Positions 48,901 through 61,000 of a DNA stretch of 64,000 nt are shown piece after piece. Numbering within the stretch: position 1 is the first letter of the stretch; each line of letters starts with the position of its first letter. This DNA is from Antedon mediterranea. Taxonomy: Eukaryota; Echinodermata; Crinoidea; Comatulida; Antedonidae. Both the position numbers and the translations under genes were made by a program. The notes under the pieces were generated by a model. The model made no database searches. It worked only from the letters and a program-made list of their open reading frames with translations, and was not told the DNA's origin. The stretch covers positions 21,982,101 to 22,046,100 of the forward strand of contig NC_092677.1 of assembly GCF_964355755.1 (NCBI RefSeq), in the 5' to 3' direction.

Positions 48901-49788
48901 ACATAACTAGTTACAATGGCTCTATAAGATGATGCTAACCCAATATATTTGTATAAATGCCAATATTATAGCATAATTATTGAATTTTAAAAAGTGGAAA
49001 TTTTGTCAATTTTTCGAAAAAATTTCCTATGGTCCCCCGCAGGGAAATTTTCGCAAAAATGGCAAAATGTCAACACTTTTATTTTTTGACATAACTAGTT
49101 ACTATGGCTCTATAAGATGATGTTAGCACAATATATTTGCATAATTGGCAATATTATAGCATACTTTTTTAATTTTAAACAATGGAAATTTTGACAATTT
49201 TTCGAAAAAAAAATCTTATGGTACCCCGCAGCGAAATTTTTGAAAAATCGCCAAATTTCAACCCTTTTATTTCTTGAGATAACTAGTTACGATGGCTCTA
49301 TAAGATGATGCTAACACAATATATTTGCATAAATGCCAATATAATAGCATAATTATTGAATTTTAAAAAGTGGAAATTTTGGCCATTTTTCGAAAAAATT
49401 CCTATGGTCCCCCGTAGGGAAATTTTCCCAAAAATGGCCAAATTTCAAACCTTTTATTTTTTGACAAAACTAGTTACTATGGCTCTATAAGATGATGTTA
49501 GCACAATATATTTGCATAAATGGCAATATTATATAGGATATTTTTTTAATTTTAAACAATGGAAATTTTGACCATTTTTCGAAAAAAAAATCCTATGGTA
49601 CCCCGCAGCGAAATTTTTGAAAAATCGCCAAATTTCGACCCTTTTATTTTTTGAGATAACTAGTTACGATGGTTCTATAAGATGATGCTAACACAATATA
49701 TTTGCATAAATGCCAATATAATAGCATAATGATTGAATTTTAAAAAGTGGAAATTTTGGCCATTTTTCGAAAAAATTCCTATGGTCCC

Positions 49789-51705
49789 TGTTGAACCCAC
49801 AAATGTAAAAACGCCCACAAATGTGAAAACAACCACAAATGTGAAAACGCATCACCCACAAATGTGAAAACAACCACAAATGTGAAAACGCATCACCCAC
49901 AAATGTGAAAACAACCACAAATGTGAAAACGCATCAACCACAAATGTAATAAACAGCGCCCACAAATGTGAAAACGATCATCGCCCACAAATGTGATAAC
50001 GCCCACAAATGTAAAAAAAAATGAGAATTTTTCGGCCACAAATGTAAAAAAAAAATCAGATCAAATTTAATGCTAGACTCAAACAATTTTGATCGAGGTA
50101 CTACATTATATCATGATTGTATTGAGTTGTTTCAATAATTGTTTGTTCACGATACGTCTGTTAGGGTCGTGGTTAACGCGTTGGATTATTATAATTTGCT
50201 GCTCATGCGCGCGATATTTGCACGTTAACTCGTTTGTTTAATGAACGTAATAGTTCAAGACAATATTTGTTATTTGCTGCGCGCGTATAGGACGTATAGT
50301 TATAAGTCGATGTTCGATGTTTTTTTGCGCGTGCACACGATACTAAAAGGTCAAGGTTAAATTGCTACTTGTATGTAGTGTGTGGTTATTAACTCGTTGG
50401 CTTAATACTGTTATGTACGTATAGTTCAAGTCGATGCTCGATTCGATGTTTTTGTGCGCGTACACGATACCACAAGGTCAAGTTCATGATATACTATTGC
50501 TACTTGTGGAGTTAATTCGTTGGCTTATTGTTATGTTCGTGTAGTTCCAAGTCGATGTTCGATTCGATGTTTTTTGTTCGCGTGCACGATACTACAAAGG
50601 TCATGACTTGTATACCATTGCTACTTGTGGTGTGTGGTTGTTAACGTATAGTTTCAAGTCGAATTTCGATGTTTTGCGGGCGTGCACGATACTACAAGGT
50701 CAATAACTGCACGATACTACAAGGTCAATAACTGAACGACGAGTATAGCATTGATCTTGTAGTATCGTGTACACCGAGCATCGACTTGGAGCTATAATAC
50801 GTACATAATACTAATATAGTAAACCCAACTGCACTTCAAGCAGCAATGATATATGACCTTGTAGTATCGTGCACGCGCACAAAAAACATCGAATCGACCA
50901 TCGACTTGGAATTATACGTACATAACAATAAGCCAACGAGTTAACACTTACAAGTAGCAATAGTATATATGACCTTGACCTTGTGGTATCGTGTACGCGC
51001 CCAAAAACATCGAATCGAGCATCGACTTGGAACTATACGTTCATAAAAGAAAGCCAACGAGTTAATAACCACACACTACATACAAGTAGCAATTTAACCT
51101 TGACCTTGTTGTATCGTGTGAGCGCGCAAAAAAAATAACGAACATCGACTTATAACTATACGTACATAATAGTAAGCCAACAACCACACACTAGAAGCAA
51201 CAATGATATAACATGGCCTTGACCTTGAAGTATGGTGCACGCGCGCAGCAAATAACAAATATTTTCTTGAACTATTACGTTCATTAAACAAACGAGTTAA
51301 CGTGCAAATATCGCGCGCATGAGCAGCAAATGATAATAATCCAACGTGTTAACGACGACCCTTACAGACGTATCGTGAACAAACAACTCAATACAATCAT
51401 GATATAATGTTTGTCTGAATCTAGCATTAAATTTGATCTGATTTTTTTTACATTTGTGGGCGAAAAAGTCTCTCTTTTCTTTACATTTGTGGGCGTTATC
51501 ACATTTGTGGGCGATGATCGTTTTCACATTTGTGGGCGCTGTTTTCACATTTGTGGTTGATGCGTTTTCACATTTGTGGTTGTTTTCACATTTGTGGGTG
51601 ATGCGTTTTCACATTTGTGGTTGTTTTCACATTTGTGGGTGATGCGTTTTCACATTTGTGGTTGTTTTCACATTTGTGGGCGTTTTCACATTTGTGGGTT
51701 CAACA
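49789..51705. mobile_element. Foldback element FB-2 inside satellite B
   Basis: The same ends (TGTTGAACCC...GGGTTCAACA), arms and internal units as FB-1. GTCCC flanks both sides (49784-49788 and 51706-51710), and joining the flanks gives the intact satellite motif ATGGTCCCCCG. The 1917-bp copy is nearly a complete palindrome: tandem units containing CACGATACTACAAGGTCAA run to about 50725 and then reverse. There is no coding capacity, so it depends on a transposase supplied elsewhere. Confidence 0.88.
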
Positions 51706-53447
51706 GTCCCCCGTAGGGAAATTTTCGCAAAAATGGCCAAATTTCAAACCTTTTATTTTTTGACAAAACTAGTTACTATGGCTCTATAAGATGATGTTAG
51801 CACAATATATTTGCATAAATGGCAATATTATATAGGATATTTTTTTAATTTTAAACAATGGAAATTTTGACCATTTTTCGAAAAAAAAATCCTATGGTCC
51901 CCCGCAGCAAAATTTTACAAAAATTGCTAAATTTCGATCCTTTTATTTGTTGACATAACTAGTTACGATGGCTCTATAAGATGATGCTAACACAATATAT
52001 TTGCATAAATGCCAATATAATAGCATAATTATTGAATTTTAAAAAGAGGAAATTTTGGACATTTTCCAAAAAAATTTCTATAGTCCCCCGCAGGGAAATT
52101 TTCGCAAAAATGGCAAAATTTCAAACCTTTTATTTTTTGACATAACTAGTTACAATGGCTCTATAAGATGATGCTAACCCAATATATTTGTATAAATGTC
52201 AATATTATAGCATAATTATTGAATTTTAAAAAGTGGAAATTTTGACCATTTTTCGAAAACATTCCTATGGTCCCCCGCAGGGAAATTTTCGGAAAAATGG
52301 CCAAATTTCAAACCTTTTATTTTTTGACATAACTAGTTTCTATGGCTCTATAAAATAATGTTAGCACAATATATTAGCAAAAATGGCAATATTATAGCAT
52401 AATTTTTGAATTTTAAAAAGTGGAAATTGTTTCCATTTTTCAATAAAATTCTGATGGTCCTCCGCAGACAATTTTTTCGAAAATTTCCGAATTTCGACAC
52501 TTTAATTTTTTGATGTAACTAGTTACTATAGCTCTATAAGATGATGTTAACACAATATATGTGCATATATATTGAATTTTAAAAAGTGGAAAATTTTTAC
52601 ATTTTTCGACCCTTTTGTTTTTTGACATAACTAGTTGCTATGGCTCTATAAGATGATGTTAGCACAATATATGTGCATAAATGGCAATATTATAACATAA
52701 TTTTGGAATTTTCGAAAGTGGAAATTTTGACCATTTTTGAAAAAAATTTCTATGGTCCCCGCAGGAAAATTTTCGAAAAATGGCCAAATTTCGACCCTTT
52801 TATTTTTTTATATAACTAGTAACTATGGCTCTGTAAGATGATGTTAGAACAATATATTTGCATAAATGGCAATATTATAGCATAATTTTCGAATTTTAGA
52901 AATTGGAAATTTTCTCCATTTTTCGAAAAAATTCCTATGGTCCCCGCAGGAAAATTTTCGAAAAAATGCCAAAGTTCAAGCCTTTTATTTTATATAATTT
53001 CTTACTATGGCTCTATAAGATGATGTTAGCAAAATATATCTGTATAAATAGAAATATTATAGCATAATTATTTAATTTTTAAAGTGGCAAATGTTGCCAT
53101 TTTTCGACCCTTTTATTTTTTTGACATTACTAGTTACGATGGCTCTATAAGATAATGTTAACACAATATATGTGCATAAATGGCAATATTATAGCCTAAT
53201 TATTGAATTTTAAAAGGTGGAAATTTTGACCATTTTTCGAAAAAAAATTCCTATGGTCCCCCGCAGGAAAATTTTTCGAAAAATGGCCAAATTTCGACCC
53301 TTTTATTTGTTGACATAACTAGTTACTATGGCTCTATAAGATGATGTTAAGCATAATTTTTTAATTTTAAAGAATGGAAATTTTGACCATTTTTTGAAAA
53401 AAAAGTCCTATGGTCCCCGTAGGAAAATTTTCGAACAATTGCCAACA

Positions 53448-53970
53448 GCGGGTGTTTCAGAAGGTCAGAATATAACGTGCAACGCTAGTGTTTTAAAGTA
53501 ACAGAAAAACACAGAAAAACTCACGAAACAGTCAAACACCAGTCAAATTAACTACAGCACAGTCTTAAACAGATCATAAACATCAAAGTTTGTAGTTAGA
53601 CCAGATTCAGCTCAGTCGAAAACAAGGAAAAATAGTGAAGTACAGAGCTCGAACAAAACACGTCCGTTCTCGACCACAGTTCGTTTTACATATATTATCT
53701 ATATTTAGTCATCTGATAACATTTTTTTTACCACGCCGTTTTTAATAGTTTCTTAAAATGCCTCTCTATTTACAACATTTGTGTACAAAAGAATAGAGAT
53801 TTTATTGTGTAATTTGAACTATCCCCCACTGATAAGAAAGTTCTTATTTTCAACAAGCTTGTGTAACACAAATAAAATCCCAAAAAATATGAAACATAGG
53901 GGAAGCTATAGATCGATAATTATTGGAATGTATGATCAATAGAAATTTTTTGCCCCCACCTGGCCTTTAA
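53448..53970. other. Unique sequence between satellites B and C
   Basis: Non-repetitive, no gene seen. It begins abruptly at AACAGCGGGTGTTTCAG. Confidence 0.5.
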
Positions 53971-53974
53971 ACAC

Positions 53975-54088
53975 GGGGAGATATCTGCACTTAAAACGGG
54001 GAGATATCTGTACTTAAAAACGGAGAGATATGTGTACTTAAAAACGGGGAGATATCTTTACTTAAAAACGGAGAATATCTGTACTTAA
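53975..54088 (+). repeat. 24-25-bp minisatellite adjoining satellite C
   Basis: Five units of GGGGAGATATCTGTACTTAA plus AAAC, directly followed by satellite C. The unit length is close to that of C, but the sequence is different apart from a shared GTAC. Confidence 0.85.
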
Positions 54089-56796
54089 AATCCCTATCCC
54101 TATTTTACGTACATACATCGACCCCAATTTTACGTACAGACATCGACCCCGATTTTACGTACAGACATCGAACCGATTTTACGTACAGTAATCGACCCAG
54201 TTTTTACGTACAGACATCAACCTTGATTTTACGTACCGACATCGATCCCTATTTTACGTACATACATCGACCCCGATTTTTCGTACATACATCGACCCGT
54301 ATTTATTAACAGACATCGACCTAGTTTTTACGTACAGACATCGACCCCGATTTTACATACAGACATCGACCCCGATTTTACGTACAGACATCGACCTAGT
54401 TTTGACGTACAGAAATCGACCGCTTTCTGACGTACAGACATCGACACCGATTTTACATAAAGACATCGACCCCGATTTCACGTACAGACATCGACCACGT
54501 TTTTACGTACTGACATCGACCCCGATTTAACATAGAGACATCGATCCCGATTTTAAGTACATACATCGACTCCGTTTAACGTACATACATCGACCCCGAC
54601 TTTACGTCCACACATCGACCCAGTTTTTACGTACAGACAGCGACACCGTTTGACGTACCGACATCAACCTCGATTTTACGTACAGACATCGACCCCGATT
54701 TAACGTACATACAGCGACACCGTTTGACGTACCGACAACAACCTCGATTTTACATACAGACATCGACCCCGATTTTACGTACATACATCGACCCCGATTT
54801 TACGTACAGACATTGACCTCGATTTTACGTACATGCATCGACCCTGATTTTACGTAAAGTCATCGACCCCGATTTTATGTACAGACATCGACCCCGATTT
54901 TACGTACATACATTGATCTCGAATTTACGTACATGCATCGACCCTGATTTTACGTACAGACATCGACCTCGATTTTACGTACAGTCATCGACCCCAAGTT
55001 TATGTACAGACATCGACCTAGTTTTTACGTACAGACATCGACTCTGTTTTTACGTACAGATATCGACCTAATTTTTACGTACCGACATCGACCTCGATTT
55101 TTCGTACAGACATTGACCCCGTTTTTACATAGAGACATCGACCCCGATTTTACGTACAGAAATCGACCCTGTTTTTACGTACAGACATCGACCTAGTTTT
55201 TACGTACCGACATCGACCTCGATTTTACGTACAGACATCGACCCCGATTTTACGTACAGACATCGACCTAGTTTTGACGTACAGAAATCGACCGCTTTCT
55301 GACGTACAGACATCGACACCGATTTTACATAAAGACATCGACCCCGATTTTACGTACAGACATCGACCACGTTTTTACGTACTGACATCGACCCCAATTT
55401 GCCATAGAGACATCGATCCCGATTTTAAGTACATACATCGACTCCGTTTAACGTACATACATCGACTCCGACTTTACTTCCACACATCGAACCAGTATTG
55501 ACAGACAGCGACACCGTTTGACGTACCGACATCAACCTCGATTTTACGTACAGACATCGACCCCGATTTTACGTACATACAGCGACACCGTTTGACATAC
55601 CGACAACAACCTCGATTTTACATACAGACATCGACCCCGATTTTACGTACATACATTGACCCCGATTTTACGTACAGACATTGACATCGATTTTACGTAC
55701 ATGCATCGACCCTGATTTTACATACAGTCATCGAACCCGATTTTATATACAGACATCGACCCCGATTTTACGTACATACATTGACCTCGAATTTACGTAC
55801 ATGCATCGACCCTGATTTTACGTATAGACATCGACCTCGATTTTACGTACAGTCATCGACCCCAAGTTTATGTACAGACATCGACCTAGTTTTTACGTAC
55901 AGACATCGACTCTGTTTTTACGTACAGATATCGACCTAATTTTTACGTACCGACATCGACCTCGATTTTACGTACAGAAATCGACCCTGATTTTACGTAC
56001 AGACATCAACCTAGTTTTGACGTACAGACATCGACACAGATTTTACGCAAAGACATCGACCCCGATTTCACGTACAGACATCGACCTAGTTTTTACGTAC
56101 AGACATCGACACAGTTTTTACGTAGAGACAGCGACACCGTTTTACGTACCGATTACGACCCCGATTTTACGTACAGAAATCGAAATAGTTTTTAGGTACA
56201 GACATCGACACCGATTTTACGTACAGACATCGACCCCGATTTTACGTACAGACATCAACCTCCATAGTTTTTACATACAAACATCGACCCTGATTTTACA
56301 TACAGGCATCGACCTAGTTTTGACGTACAGACATCGACCCCGTTTTTACTTACACATAATACATCGACCTCGTTTTTACGTATAGACATCGACCCCGATT
56401 GTAAGTGCAGACATCGAACCCGTTTTTACGTACAGGTATCGACAATGATTTTACGTACAGACATCGACCTAGTTTTGAACTACAGACATCGACCACGTTT
56501 TTACGTACAGACATCGACCCTGATTTTACGTACAGACATGTACCTCGATTTTACGTACATAAATCGACCACGAATCAACGTAGAGACATCGACCCCAATT
56601 TTACATACAGACATCGACAATGATTTTACGTACAGAAATCGACCTTGTTTTGACGTACATACATCGACCTAGTTTTCACGTACAGACATCGACCCCGTTT
56701 TTACATACAGACATATATCTAGTTTTTTACGTACAGAGATCGACCTAGTTTTTACGCAAGACATCGACCCCGATTTAACGTACAGACATCGACCCC

Positions 56797-58053
56797 ATTT
56801 AGGGGCTCCACTTCCGAGAATATATTGGTAAAATCCGGGGTTCCTCAGGGATCAGTGATTGGGCCAATCCTCTTTAATCTCTTTGTATCCGATCTCCCCT
56901 CCTGCATTGAATCACAGATACAACAATATGCTGATGATACTCTCATATACAGAGCCATCAGAAACAAAAACAAAGATAAAGATAACCATAATGATAATGA
57001 TGAAATGAGCTTGCAGTCGGATTTTCATGCTATTAACAACTGGTGTGTGACGAACAAAATGCTACTAAATACTGACAAATGTTTTGTAATGCACATAACT
57101 AGATCTAACAGTCGCCTTGAACAAGCATGTGATTATTTTATTGGAGATGATAGATTGCCCGTTACGAATTCCATTAAATATCTTGGAATTCACCTGAATC
57201 GCAAACTCACTTGGGCTGATCATGTCCAATATGTTAAATCCAAATCTAATCGCATGTTTGGTTTTGTGAGACGTATTGTCAAATGTCGTGATAAAGCTAT
57301 TATATTGCGACTATATATATCGTTAGTTAGACCATATATTGATTACGGTTTACCTGCCTGGATCCCCTTTCTTAAAAAAGACATCGCTGCTCTTGAAGCT
57401 GTCCAAAGGAGGGTCACCCGCACATGCTTCCCAAGATCAGCCAGTCTCCCTTACCCTGAACGTTTGAAACGCCTTAATCTGATGTCCATTAACAATCGCA
57501 TTAGGTATTTATGTATTAATTTTGTTACCAAATGTATGTACAAATTATATGATGTTAATGTTTTTAAATATTTATCTATTAATTGCAGACATGTTAATAA
57601 CCTTAAGTTACGCAATATTTTTATAGCCCGGACTGATTTATTTCATAACTCTGTCTTTAATTTTTTTGTTAGACATTTTAGAGATCTGCCTGCGGATCTC
57701 TGCGACCAACTTTTAATTAATATAAACTGTTTTAAGCATAGCCTTAAGAAATATTTTAGCAATCTGTTTTAATCTGAACATATGTATATTTTAAAGATAT
57801 TTTCTTAATTCTATCTTTTTAAATTTACAATTTTTTATAAAAACACATTGCTGAATTTTATAGTTTTATCTAAATTTTAATAGAATCCATGTATTATTCA
57901 TTTTATGTAAGTATTTCGATGTGGAGAGCCTCTCGACGGTTATTTTTATTTGTAACTTTTAGGTTATCCGGCCTCATTGACTTACTTTTGTATTGTTTTT
58001 TTGTACTGTTCTGTATATTGGCGAAATAAATGATATGATATATGATATATGAT
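56797..58053 (+). mobile_element. 5'-truncated LINE inserted in satellite C
   Basis: A satellite unit is interrupted after GACCCC (56791-56796) and resumes at ACCCCGTATTTACG (58054). The corresponding uninterrupted unit is at 61551-61570. The target duplication is ACCCCAT/ACCCCGT (56792-56798 and 58054-58060, one difference). The insert has a reverse-transcriptase fragment, an AT-rich 3' UTR and an end AAATAAATGATATGATATA with a few TGATATA units, as in CR1/jockey-like LINEs. Confidence 0.9.
56801..57772 (+). CDS. LINE reverse transcriptase, C-terminal part
   Basis: The open frame runs from the truncation point to the TAA at 57770-57772, about 323 residues without stop or frameshift. GVPQGSVIGPILFNLFVSDL is the conserved RT block before the palm. 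QQYADDTLIY contains the catalytic YADD. Then come LNTDKCFVMH, IKYLGIHLNRKLTWADHV, the thumb region and a VRPYIDYGLPAW motif, followed by the C-terminal domain. Endonuclease, fingers and the first catalytic aspartate are lost by 5' truncation, so the product cannot be active. Lack of stops indicates a recent insertion. Family assignment (CR1/jockey group) rests on motif wording only. Confidence 0.85.
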   Translation, partial: RGSTSENILVKSGVPQGSVIGPILFNLFVSDLPSCIESQIQQYADDTLIYRAIRNKNKDKDNHNDNDEMSLQSDFHAINNWCVTNKMLLNTDKCFVMHITRSNSRLEQACDYFIGDDRLPVTNSIKYLGIHLNRKLTWADHVQYVKSKSNRMFGFVRRIVKCRDKAIILRLYISLVRPYIDYGLPAWIPFLKKDIAALEAVQRRVTRTCFPRSASLPYPERLKRLNLMSINNRIRYLCINFVTKCMYKLYDVNVFKYLSINCRHVNNLKLRNIFIARTDLFHNSVFNFFVRHFRDLPADLCDQLLININCFKHSLKKYFSNLF

Positions 58054-61000
58054 ACCCCGTATTTACGTACAGACATCGACCTAGTTTTTACGTACATACA
58101 TCGACTCCGTTTAACGTACCAACATCGACCCCGTTTTTACGTACAGACATCGACTCCGTTTTTATGTAAAGATATCGACACCGATTTTACGCAAAGACAA
58201 CGATCCCGATTTCACGTACAGACATCGACCCCAATTTTACGTACAGTCATCGACCCCGTTTTTACGTACAGACATCAACCTCGATTTTACGTACAAACAT
58301 TGACCCCGATTTTACGTACATACATCGACCCCGATTTTACATACATACATCGACACCTATTTTACATACAGACAACGACCCCGATTTTACGTACAGACAT
58401 TGACCTAGTTTTGACGTACAGATATCTAACCCGTTTTGACGTACAGACATCGACACCAATTTTACGCAAAGACAACGACCCCGATTTCACGAATAGACAT
58501 CGATCCCGTATTTACGTACAGACATCGATCCCGTATTTACTTACAGACATCGACCTTGTTTCTACGTACAAACATCGACCCCGATTTAACGTACATATAT
58601 CGATCTCGATTTTACGTACATACATCGACTCCGATTTTACATACTGTACATACATTGACCCGATTTTACGTACAGTCATCGACTCCTATTTTACATACAG
58701 ACATCGACCTCTTTTTACGTAAAGACATCGACCCCCTTATTACATACAGATATCGACTCCGCTTTTACGTACAGACATCGACCTAGTTTTTACGTACCGA
58801 CATCGACCCTGATTTTACATACAGACATCGACCTAGTTTTGACATACCGACATCAACCTCGATTTTACGTACAGACATTGACCCTGATTTTACGTACATA
58901 CATCGACCTCAATTTTAGGTACAGACATCGACCCCGATTTTACGTACAGACGTCGACCTAGTTTTGACGTACAGACATCGACCCCGATTTCACGAACAGA
59001 CATCGATCCCCTATTTAACTACAGACATCGATCTCGTATTTATGTACAGATATCGACCCCGTTTTTACGTATAGACATCGACCCTGATTTTACGTACATA
59101 CATCGATCCCGATTTTACGTACATACGTCGATCCCTATTTTACGTACAGAAATCGACTCCGTTTAACGTACCGACATTGACGCGGATTTTATATACAGAC
59201 ATCGACCTAGTTTTTACGTACAGACATCCACCTAGTTTTTACGTACAGACATCGGCCTAGTTTTTACTTACAGACCTCGACATAGTTTTTACGTACCGAC
59301 ATCGACCTCGATTTTACGTACAGACATCGACCCCGATTTTACGTACAGACATCGACCTAGTTTTGACGTACAGAAATCGACCGCTTTCTGACGTACAGAC
59401 ATCGACACCGATTTTACATAAAGACATCGACCCCGATTTCACGTACAGACATCGACCACGTTTTTACGTACTGACATCGACCCCGATTTAACATAGAGAC
59501 ATCGATCCCAATTTTAAGTACATACATCGACTCCGTTTAACGTACATAAATCGACCCCGACTTTACGTCCACACATCGACCCAGTTTTTACGTACAGACA
59601 GCGACACCGTTTGACGTACCGACATCAACCTCGATTTTACGTACAGACATCGACCCCGATTTTACGTACAGACATCGACCCCGATTTTACGTACATACAT
59701 TGACCTCGAATTTACGTACATGCATCGACCCTGATTTTACGTACAGACATCGACCCCAAGTTTATGTACAGACATCGACCTAGTTTTTACGTACAGACAT
59801 CGACTCTGTTTTTACGTACAGATATCGACCTAATTTTTACGTACCGACATCGACCTCGATTTTACGTACAGACATTGACCCCGTTTTTACATAGAGACAT
59901 CGACCCCGATTTTACGTACAGAAATCAACCCTGTTTTTACGTACAGACATCGACCTAGTTTTTACGTACCGACATCGACCTCGATTTTACGTACAGACAT
60001 CGACCCCGACTTTACGTACAGACATCGACCTAGTTTTGACGTACAGAAATCGACCGCTTTCTGACGTACAGACATCAACACCGATTTTACATAAAGACAT
60101 CGACCCCGATTTTACGTACAGACATCGACCACGTTTTTACGTACTGACATCGACCCCAATTTGCCATAAAGACATCGATCCCGATTTTAAGTACATACAT
60201 CGACTCCGTTTAACGTACATACATCGACTCCGACTTTACTTCCACACATCGAACCAGTTTTGACGTACAGACAGCGACACCGTTTGACGTACCGACATCA
60301 ACCTCGATTTTACGTACAGACATCGACCCCGATTTTACATACATACAGCGACACCGTTTGACGTACCGACAACAACCTCGATTTTACATACAGACATCGA
60401 CCCCGATTTTACGTACATACATCGACCCCGATTTTACGTACAGACATTGACATCGATTTTACGTACATGCATCGACCCTGATTTTACATACAGTCATCGA
60501 ACCCGATTTTATATACAGACATCGACCCCGATTTTACGTACATACATTGACCTCGAATTTACGTACATGCATCGACCCTGATTTTACGTACAGACATCGA
60601 CCTCGATTTTACGTACAGTCATCGACCCCAAGTTTATGTACAGACATCGACCTAGTTTTTACGTACAGACATCGACTCTGTTTTTACGTACAGATATCGA
60701 CCTAATTTTTACGTACCGACATCGACCTCGATTTTACGTACAGACATCGACCCTGATTTTACGTACAGACATCAACCTAGTTTTGACGTACAGACATCGA
60801 CACAGATTTTACGCAAAGATATCGACCCCAATTCATGTACAGACATCGACCTAGTTTTTACGTACAGACATCGACACAGTTTTTACGTAGAGACAGCGAC
60901 ACCGTTTTACGTACCGATTACGACCCCGATTTTACGTAAAGAAATCGAAATAGTTTTTAGGTACAGACATCGACACCGATTTTACGTACAGACATCGACC

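Larger units (their letters stand above)
43259..53447 (+). repeat. Satellite B (188-bp unit), interrupted by two foldback elements
   Basis: Units share CTATGGCTCTATAAGATGAT, ATAATTATTGAATTTTAAAA, TTTTTCGAAAAAATTCC, ATGGTCCCCCGCAG and TTTGACATAACTAGTTAC. Successive ATGGCTCTATAAG motifs between 48.5 and 49.7 kb lie 185-190 bp apart. Excluding the insertions, about 3.8 kb (about 20 units) remain: 43259-43400, 47903-49788 and 51706-53447. Near the second insertion, units repeat as dimers of about 377 bp (private variants GACAAAACTAG and ATATAGGATA). Confidence 0.93.

Noticed and set aside
54090-56790. CRISPR-like array of 25-bp repeats
   Set aside because: Units are contiguous with no unique spacers of constant length, the genome is an intron-bearing eukaryote, and no cas genes are present.
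58042-58722. A 226-codon open frame of tandem 25-residue repeats as a secreted or structural repeat protein
   Set aside because: It is the stop-free translation of the 25-bp satellite C. The same peptide appears in all frames, many neighbouring units break it, and there is no credible start or signal sequence.
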